Below, piece after piece: positions 8,736-17,861 of a DNA stretch of 64,000 nt (position 1 is the first letter of the stretch; each line of letters opens with the position of its first letter). The notes under the pieces were generated by a model. It saw nothing but the letters and a program-made list of their open reading frames with translations, was not told where the DNA came from and did not search any database. Source of the DNA: Haloarcula amylovorans (GTDB lineage: Archaea; Halobacteriota; Halobacteria; Halobacteriales; Haloarculaceae); contig NZ_SRIF01000002.1 of NCBI RefSeq assembly GCF_004681185.1, positions 725,994-789,993 of the forward strand, in the 5' to 3' direction. The position numbers and the translations under genes were made by a program.

Positions 8736-9419
8736 ATGGATACGCCCTCCCTCCTCCCCGAAAACGAGCACGTTCGCTCCCTCCTCGGCGTCGTCGCCCT
8801 CGCCGGCATCCTCGTCGCGTTATCGGATGCAGATCCGACGACCCTCGTACCGATGCTCGCCCTCCTCGGCGGAGTGACGGCGATAAACGCGGCGACCGAC
8901 GTGTTCGTCCTCCCAGAGGAGACCCCGCGCCTCGGATACGGCGTGCTGGTCCTCCTGCTCGGCCTCGCCTTCCCTGTATTCGGGACCGACCCCGGTCAGA
9001 CACGCCTCGGTTACGCTCTCGGTGGTCTCATCGCCACGTGCGGTGCGTGGCTCGTCTTCGATGCGTACACTGCGATGCGCTTCGAGGAATCGAGTGATCG
9101 CCACGAGTTCGTCTCCGGGGGCGACGACGATTCGGCCGAGGTCATGTTCCGGCTGCAGACGTTGAACGTCGTCAACCAGGCGCTGCAAGACGCCGAGATG
9201 CCGCAGTCCCCGGCCGACCTCGCCGCGGAGATTGACCTCACTGCGACCCGTGTCGAACCGGCGCTTTCCTACCTCGAAACGAAGGGCCCCGCTGAGCGCA
9301 CGCCAGACGGCTATCGCGCGACGCCGCCGCGCTGGGGCCGCCTTCATCCCATCGTCGCGTTCGGGCGCTGGCTCCCGCGCCGACTGTTCGCGCCGCTTCG
9401 TCGGCTCTCGGGACACTGA
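8736..9419 (+). CDS. Membrane protein with C-terminal winged helix
   Basis: 227 residues. Four hydrophobic segments (about 15-110) are followed by a charged linker and a winged-helix-like region (140-195: MPQSPADLAAEIDLTATRV, then LSYLETKGPAERTPDGY) and a basic tail. This looks like a membrane-tethered regulator. I do not recognise a named family. It is divergent from the 8232-8627 membrane gene, and CATATGGA marks the start. Confidence 0.7.
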   Translation: MDTPSLLPENEHVRSLLGVVALAGILVALSDADPTTLVPMLALLGGVTAINAATDVFVLPEETPRLGYGVLVLLLGLAFPVFGTDPGQTRLGYALGGLIATCGAWLVFDAYTAMRFEESSDRHEFVSGGDDDSAEVMFRLQTLNVVNQALQDAEMPQSPADLAAEIDLTATRVEPALSYLETKGPAERTPDGYRATPPRWGRLHPIVAFGRWLPRRLFAPLRRLSGH

Positions 9420-9512
9420 TTCGGGTCGCTATCGACTCTCTCGTCTCCCTCGTTTCGTCGTCCAGGATGTGTTGCGTGTCAACGCTTATCGCCACTTGCT
9501 GCGAACGATACG

Positions 9513-10871
9513 ATGAGGGCACCCGACATGACGCTCGCAACCGTTCCGCAGTACGATAGCGACCGGACAGCCGTGATCGGAGACCGCGCCGTGGTCGTCG
9601 GGGCCGGTATCGCCGGATTGCTCGCGGCGCGAGTGCTCGACGACGCGTTCGAGGCGGTGACGGTCGTCGAGCGCGACTCGCTCCCGGACGGGCCGCGCGT
9701 CCGCGACGGGGTTCCACAGGCTCGGCACGTTCACGTCATGTTAGAAGCCGGGAGGGCCACGCTGGGGGACCTGTTTCCCGGCTATCGCACGGACCTGCTT
9801 TCGGCCGGTGGCCTGGAAATCGACGGCGCACGGGACGTCAGTTTCTACGCCGAGGACGGATTCCTCGCGGACGGGCCGGAACCGCTGCCGCACTACGCCG
9901 CGACGCGGCCGCTGTACGAGTGGCTGGTGCGCGACCGTCTCGCCGAGCTAGACGGTGTGACCGTCCGAGACGAGTGCCAGTACGCTGGCTATCTCACGGA
10001 TGCGGAGGCGAAGCGCGTGACGGGTATCGTGGTCCGGAACGAGGCGCGAGCGACGGAGGAACTCGACGCGACGCTGGTGGTCGACGCCACCGGTCGCCCG
10101 AGTCGGACGCCCGCGTGGTTAGACGAACACGGGTACACGCCGCCCGTGGCCGACGAGGTCCACATCGACCTGGCGTACAGTACCATCTTCGTCGATCGAC
10201 CGACCGACGACAAGCGCGCGTATCTCGTGACGCCCACCGGCGCACAGCCACGCGCTGCGGGGGTACTCCCCGTCGAAGACGACCGGTGGGTGGTGACCCT
10301 CGGCGGCGTCCACGGCGACCACCCGCCGACGGACGGCGAGGGGTTCGCGGCGTTCGCGGCAAGTCTCCCAGTTTCGGACGTGAACGACTTGCTCGACGAG
10401 CATGCGTGGGTCAGCGAGGACATCGCCCACTACCCGTTCCCGGCCAACCGCAGGTATCGCTACGAGACGTTGGACCGCTTCCCCGAAGGGCTGCTCGTCG
10501 TCGGCGACGGCGTCGCCAGCTTCAACCCGCTGTACGGACAGGGGATGTCCGTCGCCGCGCTCGAAGCGCTCTTGCTCCACGACACACTACGCACGGACGG
10601 CTTGGAGAATCTGGCTCCGCGTTTCTTCGAGCGGAGCGAAGACGTCGTCGACATCGCGTGGGCGATGGCCGTCGGCGCGGACTTCCAGTTTCCGCAGACG
10701 ACCGGCCCGAAACCGCGCGGGACGGACCTGCTGAATCACTACGTCGCCCGACTGAACCGAAAGGCCCAGACGGACGGACGGCTCCGAGACGCGTTCATGC
10801 GCGTGATGATGATGGAACGACCGCCCAGCACGCTGTTTCGACCGGGTATCCTGTGGCGCGTGCTGGTCTGA
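9513..10871 (+). CDS. FAD-dependent oxidoreductase (geranylgeranyl reductase/monooxygenase-like)
   Basis: 452 residues; start at 9513 or the second ATG at 9528. FAD-binding GxGxxG (VVVGAGIAGLLAARVL, residues 27-42) with the ERDSLPDG acidic end, a central VVDATGRPSRTPAWL segment and the second FAD motif LLVVGDGVASFNPLYGQGMS. This combination fits the PHBH/geranylgeranyl-reductase-like flavoprotein group. Substrate unknown; the His-rich PQARHVHVMLEAG segment is typical of a subgroup of uncharacterised oxidoreductases. Stands alone in its direction. Confidence 0.88.
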   Translation: MRAPDMTLATVPQYDSDRTAVIGDRAVVVGAGIAGLLAARVLDDAFEAVTVVERDSLPDGPRVRDGVPQARHVHVMLEAGRATLGDLFPGYRTDLLSAGGLEIDGARDVSFYAEDGFLADGPEPLPHYAATRPLYEWLVRDRLAELDGVTVRDECQYAGYLTDAEAKRVTGIVVRNEARATEELDATLVVDATGRPSRTPAWLDEHGYTPPVADEVHIDLAYSTIFVDRPTDDKRAYLVTPTGAQPRAAGVLPVEDDRWVVTLGGVHGDHPPTDGEGFAAFAASLPVSDVNDLLDEHAWVSEDIAHYPFPANRRYRYETLDRFPEGLLVVGDGVASFNPLYGQGMSVAALEALLLHDTLRTDGLENLAPRFFERSEDVVDIAWAMAVGADFQFPQTTGPKPRGTDLLNHYVARLNRKAQTDGRLRDAFMRVMMMERPPSTLFRPGILWRVLV

Positions 10872-10956
10872 GTGGCAGTCGCGCTCGCAGCGACATCGTG
10901 TTTGTCGGAAGCAGTGTGTACAGTTCCCACGTGATAACCGGATTCTAGCGCGTTGG

Positions 10957-11730
10957 TCACGTGACCGCGACCAGGTTCTCCACGACGAGGACGTCGGCGC
11001 GGTCGAACACGTTTCGCATCTCGTCGCTCAGCGGGACATCCGTGATCAGCATGTCGATGTCGTCGACGGTGGCGAACTCCCGGAAGCTCTGGGTTTCGAG
11101 TTTGCTTCCGTCCGCCACGAGGATGACCCGGCGGCCGCCCTCACAGAGGAGCGACTTGATTCGCGCTTCGTCCTCGTTGGACACGGAGAGACCGCCGTCC
11201 TCCTGAATGCCGTCCGCTTCGAGGAAGACGATGTCGAAGTTCGTCTTCCGGAGGTAGGATTCGCCGCTGCGCCCGACCAAGGCGTCGGACGTCCGCCGGA
11301 GCGAGTCACCGACGACTTTCACTTCGCCACACGTCTTCCGGAGTTCGAACGCGTTCTCGGGAGAGTTCGTGGCGACCAGTAGCGAGACCGAATCCGGAAT
11401 CACGCGAGCGACTTCCATCGTCGTCGCGCCTGTATCGAAGAAGACGGCATCGCCATCGCTCAGCTCTTTGACCGCTCGCTGGGCGATTGCTCGCTTGCCG
11501 TTGGGGTTTTTGATGCCATCTCGCCGTTGGGTGCCGCCGGTGTCTCCGTTGGACGCCGGGAGGGCACCGCCGTGAAATCGTTCGATACGCCCGTCTTCGG
11601 CCAGCGTGGCCAAGTCACGCCGGATCGTGGCTCCCGAGACGCCGAACGTCTCAGTGAGTTCTTCGACTGTTACCCGGTCGGAATTGTTCACTTTCTCGAC
11701 GATCTGATCCCGTCGTTCTTCAGGCAACAT
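10957..11730 (-). CDS. DeoR/GlpR-type transcriptional regulator
   Basis: 257 residues. N-terminal DeoR helix-turn-helix (TVEELTETFGVSGATIRRDL, about 20-39) and a C-terminal sugar-phosphate-sensing domain with the family signature FFDTGATTMEVARVIP and VILVADGSKLETQSF. Haloferax GlpR, of the same type, represses fructose and glucose catabolic kinases; here it sits behind a sugar ABC operon on the same strand, so control of that operon is likely. ATG 11730 (MLPEERRDQI) matches family starts better than 11736. A minus-strand TATA-like run at about 11790-11812 gives it its own promoter. Confidence 0.92.
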   Translation of the reverse strand: MLPEERRDQIVEKVNNSDRVTVEELTETFGVSGATIRRDLATLAEDGRIERFHGGALPASNGDTGGTQRRDGIKNPNGKRAIAQRAVKELSDGDAVFFDTGATTMEVARVIPDSVSLLVATNSPENAFELRKTCGEVKVVGDSLRRTSDALVGRSGESYLRKTNFDIVFLEADGIQEDGGLSVSNEDEARIKSLLCEGGRRVILVADGSKLETQSFREFATVDDIDMLITDVPLSDEMRNVFDRADVLVVENLVAVT

Positions 11731-11962
11731 TATCAATCATCGCCCCGAAGTCGGCGGTTCACTGTCGTACGACGACATACGGTTACGAGAGGTATATTTT
11801 TATCTATAATCTCCATTAGTATCGCGCACAACGGCGCTGTCGTCACCGATTCGCGGTTCCATTGGATAGTGTGCGGCATACAGGTATCAGAGATATTCTT
11901 CGATGTGGTCGTCGATTGTACGATGTTCTACATCAATGTTCATAAATACTATCTCTCCTGTA

Positions 11963-12136
11963 TCAATCAGCCAGCACACCGAACAGCGCCGCAATCACTG
12001 TCCCGATGCTGCTGACGATTGCGCCGCCGTAGACACCGGTACCGTAGTTGTACACGGCGAGACCCGCAAGTACGACGGCGATGCCGAACGAGGCGAGCAC
12101 GGCCGGCGGGAGGTCCCGTACAGTGTCCGGTCGCAT
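11963..12136 (-). CDS. 57-residue membrane protein at the end of the sugar ABC operon
   Basis: MRPDTVRDLPPAVL begins a 57-codon frame starting two bases after the TGA of the ATPase gene (12139-12141). It encodes two hydrophobic segments (ASFGIAVVLAGLAVYNYG and GGAIVSSIGTVIAALFGVLA) joined by a short Gly/Tyr turn and ends with TGA at 11963-11965. The tight spacing, archaeal-like codon use and hairpin topology support a real gene. It could be an accessory or assembly subunit of the importer; family not recognised. Confidence 0.75.
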   Translation of the reverse strand: MRPDTVRDLPPAVLASFGIAVVLAGLAVYNYGTGVYGGAIVSSIGTVIAALFGVLAD

Positions 12137-12138
12137 CG

Positions 12139-13266
12139 TCAGACCGCCGCTTTCCGCTCGGGCTTCGGCTCGTGAGTCAGCGATCGGCCGGTCTTGGGGT
12201 CGAAGTACTGCAGCGAGTCCCGGTCGAACCGGAGGTTCACGCTGTCGCCCATCTCGACGGTCGTATCGGGATCGACGGCGGCCTTGATGGTCTCGCCAGT
12301 GTCGAGGTTGAGTTCGAGGACGGTCTTCTCCCCCTGTGGCTCGACGACTTGCACGGTCGCCGGGTGGACGTTCGAGGGGACGCCGTCCTGATTGAGGGCA
12401 ATGTTCTCCGGGCGGATGCCAAGGACGACCCGTTCGCCGAGGTGGCCCTCTAGCTGGTCGATGAACTCGTCGGGGACGTCGTGCGTGTCGGTCCCGAGGT
12501 TGAGTTCGAACTTCCCGCCGGACTCTTCGAGGGTCCCCTCGATGAAGTTCATCGACGGTGACCCGAGAAACCCGGCGACGAACATATTACGCGGGTTCGT
12601 GTAGACGTAGGTCGGCTCGCCGACCTGCTGTATCTGCCCGTCGTCCATGACCGCGATCTGGTCGGCGAGCGTCATCGCCTCGACCTGGTCGTGGGTGACG
12701 TACACCGTCGTCGTCGAGAGCTCCTCGTGGAGTTTGTTGAGCTCGGCGCGCATCTGCACACGGAGCTTCGCGTCGAGATTTGACAGCGGTTCGTCCATCA
12801 GGAATACGGCGGGGTCCCGGACGATAGCGCGACCGAGCGCCACACGTTGTTGTTGTCCGCCGGAGAGTTCGGACGGCCGGCGGTCCAGCAGGTCGTTGAT
12901 CTGCAGTAGCTCCGCGGCCTCCGTGACACGCTGGGTTATCGTGTCTTCGGGCGTGTCGTGCTGTTCCAGCCCGAAGCGCATGTTCTCGCGCACGGTCTTG
13001 TGCGGGTACAGCGCGTAGTTCTGGAACACCATGGCGATGTCCCGCTCGTACGCGCGTTGGTCGTTGACGACTTCGTCGCCGATACGAATCTCGCCGTCGG
13101 TCGCGCGTTCCAGTCCCGCGATGAGACGGAGCGTCGTCGTCTTCCCACAGCCCGACGGGCCGACCAAGACGGTGAAGCTCTCGTCGGGGATGTCCAGTGA
13201 GACGCCGTCGACCGCGGTGACGTCGTCGAATTCCTTTACGAGGTCGTTGAGTTCTACGTGTGCCAT
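12139..13266 (-). CDS. Sugar ABC transporter ATP-binding protein, MalK/UgpC type
   Basis: 375 residues. Walker A GPSGCGKTT (36-44), Q-loop FQNYALYP, signature LSGGQQQR (134-141), Walker B VFLMDEP (154-160) and H-loop VYVTHDQVEAMT, followed by a C-terminal TOBE/OB regulatory region (GIRPENIALNQDGVP). Complete CUT1-type ATPase. Six bases separate it from the upstream permease, two from the small membrane gene downstream. Same transport family as the partial ATPase at 1-218. Confidence 0.96.
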   Translation of the reverse strand: MAHVELNDLVKEFDDVTAVDGVSLDIPDESFTVLVGPSGCGKTTTLRLIAGLERATDGEIRIGDEVVNDQRAYERDIAMVFQNYALYPHKTVRENMRFGLEQHDTPEDTITQRVTEAAELLQINDLLDRRPSELSGGQQQRVALGRAIVRDPAVFLMDEPLSNLDAKLRVQMRAELNKLHEELSTTTVYVTHDQVEAMTLADQIAVMDDGQIQQVGEPTYVYTNPRNMFVAGFLGSPSMNFIEGTLEESGGKFELNLGTDTHDVPDEFIDQLEGHLGERVVLGIRPENIALNQDGVPSNVHPATVQVVEPQGEKTVLELNLDTGETIKAAVDPDTTVEMGDSVNLRFDRDSLQYFDPKTGRSLTHEPKPERKAAV

Positions 13267-13272
13267 TGTGTA

Positions 13273-14193
13273 TTACTCCTTGACAGCTCCTTGCGTCAGT
13301 CCGCTCACGATGTACTGCTGGAAGAACAGGCCGAACAGGATGCCGGGTAGCGCGGCGATCATGCCACCGGCGGCGAGGTGTGCCCAGTCCACGAAGTCGT
13401 CCGCGACGAACAGCGAGACGGCGATGGGCAGCGTCTGTGCCTGCTCCGAAGAGGTGAGAACGAGCGCGAAGACGAACTCGTTCCACGAGAAGATGAAGGC
13501 GAGAATCGCCGTCGCGGCGATGCCCGGTTTCGCCATCGGGAGGATAATCTTGAAGAACCCTTCCCAGCGCGAACAGCCGTCGATACGGGCCTGTTCGTCG
13601 AGCGACTCGGGCACGCCGTCGAAGTAGTTCTTCATTATCCAGACGGCGAAGGGGAGGTTGAAGAACGTGTACGTCAGGATAAGCGCGATGCGGGTGTCGT
13701 ACAGACTCCCGGTGATGCCGCCGATGAGCGGCGGTGCCGACATGATGCTGAAGAACGGCACGATGAGCGCGATGGGCGGAATCATCCGCGCGCCGACGAT
13801 CGAGAGCAACAGCGCCTTGTTGCCGATGAAGTCGTACCGGGAGAACGAATAGCCGGTGACCGTCCCCAGCGTCACGCAGATGAGCGTCGTCGTGCTGGCG
13901 ACGATGATGCTGTTCAGCGTGTACAGTTCGAACGGCCGATTCTGGAAGATTTCGACGTAGTTGCTGACCGTCGGTTCCGATGGGAAGAACGAGATAGGGA
14001 CGTTCAGCACCGCTCCCGTCGGTTTGAGGCTGGTGATGAAGATGAAGTAGATCGGGAACCAGATGACGACGACGTACAGTCCCAACAGTCCGTAGGCGAC
14101 GAGGCGTTCGCGGACGATGTGTGACCACTCGTCCTCGGTGTTGAGTCCGAGGCTGGTGGCCAGTTGGTCGAGGGGTGATTGTTTCGTGCTCAT
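13273..14193 (-). CDS. Sugar ABC transporter permease, MalG type
   Basis: 306 residues with six hydrophobic segments and an EAA loop (EQARIDGCSRWEGFFKIILP). Carries the typical long periplasmic-side first loop (SFFPSEPTVSNYVEIFQN). Two bases follow the stop of the MalF-type gene. Forms the importer channel with 14196-15125. Confidence 0.95.
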   Translation of the reverse strand: MSTKQSPLDQLATSLGLNTEDEWSHIVRERLVAYGLLGLYVVVIWFPIYFIFITSLKPTGAVLNVPISFFPSEPTVSNYVEIFQNRPFELYTLNSIIVASTTTLICVTLGTVTGYSFSRYDFIGNKALLLSIVGARMIPPIALIVPFFSIMSAPPLIGGITGSLYDTRIALILTYTFFNLPFAVWIMKNYFDGVPESLDEQARIDGCSRWEGFFKIILPMAKPGIAATAILAFIFSWNEFVFALVLTSSEQAQTLPIAVSLFVADDFVDWAHLAAGGMIAALPGILFGLFFQQYIVSGLTQGAVKE

Positions 14194-14195
14194 TG

Positions 14196-15125
14196 TCAGT
14201 AGGGTGACTCACCGAAGATTCGGTACAGCATGGCCACGATGACGAACGTCACCGCGAGCAGGACGACACCGAGTGCTGCACCCTCTCCGGGGCGGTTGAA
14301 TACCTGTGCAGTGCGATAGAGCCACGACGCCCAGACCTCGGTCGATTTCCCGGGACCGCCCTGGGTCATGACCCACACGAGGTCGAGCGCGCGGATGTCG
14401 AAGATGATACGGATGGTCAGCGCGACCAGAATCGACGGCTTCAGGAACGGATACGTGACGTTCACGAACCGCGAAACCTTCCCAGCGCCGTCGACTTCGG
14501 CGGCGTCGTACAACTGCTCGGGGACGTTCTGGAGACCCGCGAGCAGGATGATGATGATGAACGGGGTGAACACCCAGATGTCGGCGATGATGAGCGCCAT
14601 CATCGACAGGGTTCCGTCCGAGAAGAACGCGATCTTGCTGGAGAGGAGGCCAGATTGGGTGAGTAGGCCGTTGATAGCGCCGTACTCCGACTGGAACATC
14701 CAGCGCCACATCAGGCCGCTCATCACGTATGGAAGAATCCACGGAACGATGACGGCGGTACGGAACCAGCCCCGTCCCTTGAGGTCCTTATCCAGGAGGA
14801 GTGCGATTCCCAACCCGAGGACGAACGAAATGCTGACGCTCAGTCCCACGTAGACGAACGTGTGCCACGTGATCGAAACGAAATCCGGAGCCAGTCCGAA
14901 AACGGTCCCGCTTCCCCCATCGGCGAAGATGAGACGCTCGAAGTTCCGGAGGCCGACGAACTCCCGTTCGCTGTTGATGGGATTCGTCCAGAAGAAACTG
15001 CTCCAGAACAGCTTCAGGGTCGGGTAGACGATGATGGCGGCTATCCAGAGCATCGTCGGGCCGACCGTCAGGGGGACGAACAGTCGGTCGAGTATGCGTC
15101 GCAGTGATTGTTTCTGTGTCGACAT
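14196..15125 (-). CDS. Sugar ABC transporter permease, MalF type
   Basis: 309 residues, six hydrophobic segments, EAA loop DAAEVDGAGKVSRFVNVTYP. The N-terminal basic stretch (KQSLRRILDRLFVPL) precedes the first membrane helix. Second gene of the operon, 55 bases after the binding protein. The binding protein, being needed in excess, is first and separated by the longest gap, a common arrangement. Confidence 0.95.
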   Translation of the reverse strand: MSTQKQSLRRILDRLFVPLTVGPTMLWIAAIIVYPTLKLFWSSFFWTNPINSEREFVGLRNFERLIFADGGSGTVFGLAPDFVSITWHTFVYVGLSVSISFVLGLGIALLLDKDLKGRGWFRTAVIVPWILPYVMSGLMWRWMFQSEYGAINGLLTQSGLLSSKIAFFSDGTLSMMALIIADIWVFTPFIIIILLAGLQNVPEQLYDAAEVDGAGKVSRFVNVTYPFLKPSILVALTIRIIFDIRALDLVWVMTQGGPGKSTEVWASWLYRTAQVFNRPGEGAALGVVLLAVTFVIVAMLYRIFGESPY

Positions 15126-15180
15126 TTGCTGAAATACTCGCTACGATTAGCTAGTGGTGCTCGCTCGGTTCGACCGCCGA

Positions 15181-16506
15181 TTAGAGCAGGCCAATGTCCT
15201 GATAGAGCGTCTTGATGTTGCTCTGGGCGGTTTCGAGCGCCTCTTTCGGGTCTTTATCGCCCAGTAGCGCGGGCGTAATCTGTTCGGAGAGGTAGTCGTC
15301 GACCTGTGGCTGGGCGAGGTAGGTCTCGCTCTTTGCCTGTTCGAGGTTGAACTTCATGTCTTCGAGCAGCCACGACGGATACTGCTCTTGGATCTCCGGT
15401 TCGTCGTACACCGCAGGGATGACTGCGGGGTTCCCCTCGACTTTCATGTTCGTCTTCGAGGACTCCGTCGTCGTCATGAACTTGGCGAACTTCTTGGCCG
15501 CTCCCTTGCGTTCGGAAAAGGCCGAGACACTGATCCCGTTCGTGTCCTGGAACGTCGCGCGGGAGTCGGGACCCTTCGGCGGTTTCGCGCTGCCGACGCG
15601 TTCCTTGCTCCAGCCGTCGGCTTCGAAGGCACGGGCGGCGAGCGGCGTCCATGACTCGACCGTGGCGAGTTGGCCTGCGATGAACGTATCGCCAGCGCCG
15701 CCTTCGCCCATACTGGAGATGCCGTCGGGAATCAGGTCGTTCTCGCGAAGTTGCGTGAAGAAGTCCATGACCTTGGTCCCCTCCTCGGCAAACACCGGCT
15801 GGTTGCTGTCGTTGAATAGCTGGCCGCCGGCCTGATAGAGGAACTGCTTGAACGTGAACACGTCCTTGTTCGACCACGTGAAGGCGAACGGCGACGTGTT
15901 CTCGGTCTTGAGTTCTTTCCCCTTCGACACGACCTCGTCCCACGTGCTCGGCGGTTCGCTGACTCCCTGCTTCTCGAAGTGCTGCTTATCGTAGAGGTAC
16001 GTCCCCCACTTGCCGAATTCGGGGGCCATGTACGTCTTCCCGTCGAGCGTAACGAGGTTCTGCAGATTTTTCGGGTAGTTCGACATGTGACTGTCGCCGA
16101 GGCCGAGCGGTTCGAGCCACTCCGATGCGACGAAGTCGGCGAGCCACCACGTCGGGCCGTTGAACGCGTCGACCTTCGCGCTCTCGTTTTTCCAGATGGT
16201 GGTGAGGCTGGTCTTGAGGTTGTTCCAGGGGACTTCGTTGACCTCGACTGTGATGCCGGTCTCCTCCTCGAAGCGCTCGATGTTCTTTTCGGTTCCGGGG
16301 TCGTATTTGAGACTCCCGGCGTTGTAGAAGACGAGTTTCTCCGCCATCGACTCAGAGCCGGTTCCGGTACTCGTTCCCGAGCCGTCAGCGGTATTGTCTC
16401 CGCCATCTCCACCGTCTCCGCCGCTACATCCTGCGAGGGCGACGGTTCCGATGGCTCCTGCACTCTTGATGAATGTCCGACGGGTCCGATTGTGCTTATT
16501 CTGCAT
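15181..16506 (-). CDS. Sugar-binding lipoprotein of the second ABC importer
   Basis: 441 residues from ATG 16506. Tat motif RRTFIK (9-14) and lipobox LAGC (Cys27) followed by an unusually Gly/Asp/Ser/Thr-rich linker before the folded domain starts at KLVFYNAGSLKYDPG. The body matches family 1 extracellular solute-binding proteins. An upstream GTG (16518) is in frame, but the TATA box at 16531-16540 places transcription start near 16508-16512, leaving ATG 16506 leaderless. First gene of a five-gene operon ending at 11963. Confidence 0.94.
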   Translation of the reverse strand: MQNKHNRTRRTFIKSAGAIGTVALAGCSGGDGGDGGDNTADGSGTSTGTGSESMAEKLVFYNAGSLKYDPGTEKNIERFEEETGITVEVNEVPWNNLKTSLTTIWKNESAKVDAFNGPTWWLADFVASEWLEPLGLGDSHMSNYPKNLQNLVTLDGKTYMAPEFGKWGTYLYDKQHFEKQGVSEPPSTWDEVVSKGKELKTENTSPFAFTWSNKDVFTFKQFLYQAGGQLFNDSNQPVFAEEGTKVMDFFTQLRENDLIPDGISSMGEGGAGDTFIAGQLATVESWTPLAARAFEADGWSKERVGSAKPPKGPDSRATFQDTNGISVSAFSERKGAAKKFAKFMTTTESSKTNMKVEGNPAVIPAVYDEPEIQEQYPSWLLEDMKFNLEQAKSETYLAQPQVDDYLSEQITPALLGDKDPKEALETAQSNIKTLYQDIGLL

Positions 16507-16518
16507 GCAATCGCTCAC

Positions 16519-16847
16519 GAGATGTGCATGGTTAATAAATCATTTGGATAATTGTTCGCCCTAATTATGGTGTAGTATCTCTTCATCTATTAACGATCTT
16601 CGCAGAAATTGCGTGTAAACCGTCTAGATTGTGGATTATCGCTGGTTCTCGGCATCGACACGCGTCACACATCGAGACGACGCCGACTGTACGGGATGAA
16701 CAAATTTGTTCACGAGATGAGCGAACGCTCGGATCACTCTGAAAAATCATGCTAGTTCCCGCCCGAAGAGAGTGGCCCGACTAGACTGAATCCCACGGCT
16801 CGACCCGTCGTTTCGCACGGCTCACCGGCGTGTTGGGGCGTGATCGC
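16519..16847. other. Intergenic gap between two minus-strand genes
   Basis: About 330 bases. Holds the promoter of the sugar-binding protein at its left end and the 3' end of the halocyanin gene at its right. No coding frame, RNA or repeat is apparent to me. Moderately AT-rich from 16531 to 16640. Confidence 0.5.
16531..16540 (-). promoter_or_regulatory. TATA box for the second sugar ABC operon
   Basis: ATTTATTAAC on the minus strand, about 25-34 bases upstream of ATG 16506, the spacing of a leaderless haloarchaeal promoter. Confidence 0.6.
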
Positions 16848-17819
16848 CTAGTTGTCGGTCCCTCGCAGTTTGAGCAGGGCGGCGAGACCGAGCGGCGAGA
16901 GGGCGGCAGCGAGGAGTCCACCGCCGACGATACTGACCGAGAGCGGGACGTCGACGACGCTTTCCATCGGGTCGCCGACGACGACGGCCCCGCGCATGGC
17001 CTGGGCCGCGTGCGAGGGACAGGTGTACTTACTGACGCCGACGCCGTCGAACTGCAAGGCGTGGGTCGCCCCCTCGCTATCGGTCAGGTCGGCTTCGTAG
17101 CTCCCGTCGGCCGCCGCGATGCTGTGGGCGTCGCCGTCGCCGGTCCACTCCCAGACGACGGTGGTACCGGGATCGACCCGCAATGCCGCCGGTTCGAACG
17201 CGAAGTATCCGCCGTTGCCCGTCGCACCGACGGCGACCCGAACTAATTTCTGTCCGGTCCGGTCGACGGTCCCGGTGAAGTTCTCTACCTCGTCGAACCA
17301 GTCGCCGTAGTCGACCGCTGGCGGGGCGTCCCCGGCGACGACGCCGCCGACGATGACCGCGCCTTTCATCCCCATCGATTCGTGGGGTAGACAGGCGTAG
17401 CGACTGACGCCCTCGCTCTCGAAGGTGTGTTCGAACGTCGCGCCCGCGTCGTCGAGCATCTCGCTCTCGTAGGCGTCGTCCGTGGCGAGGACGTTGTGGA
17501 CGCCGCCCTTCCCGGTCCACTCCCAGACGACGGTGGTGCCGGGGTCGATTCGCACCGCTGCCGGTTCGAACGCGAAGTCGCCGTCGTTACCCGGCGCGCC
17601 GACGGCGACGGTCACCTCGGCCGTGCCGCGTTCGTCGGCGATCCCGTCGTAGTTGTCGACGTCAGCGAGCCACGTTTCGAACTCGTCCGGGTCGGGTGCG
17701 GCCAACGCTGGTCGCACGCCCGATCCGAGCGCGGCGGCCCCGAGCGTCGCGCCGGCTCCGGCGCGAAGCACGTCTCGCCGGCTAAGTTCGGTGGCTTGAA
17801 TGGATGTGTTGGTGGGCAT
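16848..17819 (-). CDS. Two-domain halocyanin-like blue copper protein
   Basis: 323 residues. Tat-type signal (SRRDVLRAG, 13-21) then two tandem cupredoxin domains. Domain 1 ligands: His108 (GVHNV), Cys143, His146 and Met151 in CLPHESMGMKG. Domain 2: His232 (DAHSI), Cys267, His270 and Met275 in CPSHAAQAMRG. Both type 1 copper sites look complete. A C-terminal hydrophobic helix (about 293-317) should anchor it to the outer face of the membrane. Next to nirK, it is the natural electron donor to nitrite reductase. ATG 17819 preferred over an upstream in-frame start because of the TATA at 17841-17848. Confidence 0.93.
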   Translation of the reverse strand: MPTNTSIQATELSRRDVLRAGAGATLGAAALGSGVRPALAAPDPDEFETWLADVDNYDGIADERGTAEVTVAVGAPGNDGDFAFEPAAVRIDPGTTVVWEWTGKGGVHNVLATDDAYESEMLDDAGATFEHTFESEGVSRYACLPHESMGMKGAVIVGGVVAGDAPPAVDYGDWFDEVENFTGTVDRTGQKLVRVAVGATGNGGYFAFEPAALRVDPGTTVVWEWTGDGDAHSIAAADGSYEADLTDSEGATHALQFDGVGVSKYTCPSHAAQAMRGAVVVGDPMESVVDVPLSVSIVGGGLLAAALSPLGLAALLKLRGTDN

Positions 17820-17840
17820 AGGTGAACAGTGTCGGCACAA

Positions 17841-17848
17841 TTAGTTAA
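17841..17848 (-). promoter_or_regulatory. TATA box for the halocyanin gene
   Basis: Minus-strand AGTTAACTAATTG region; the A/T core lies about 22-29 bases before ATG 17819, fitting a leaderless transcript. Confidence 0.5.
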
Positions 17849-17861
17849 CTCAGAAACACGA

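Noticed and set aside
12587..14212. A 541-codon minus-strand frame
   Set aside because: Arg-rich out-of-frame overlap of the permease and ATPase genes; not protein-like.
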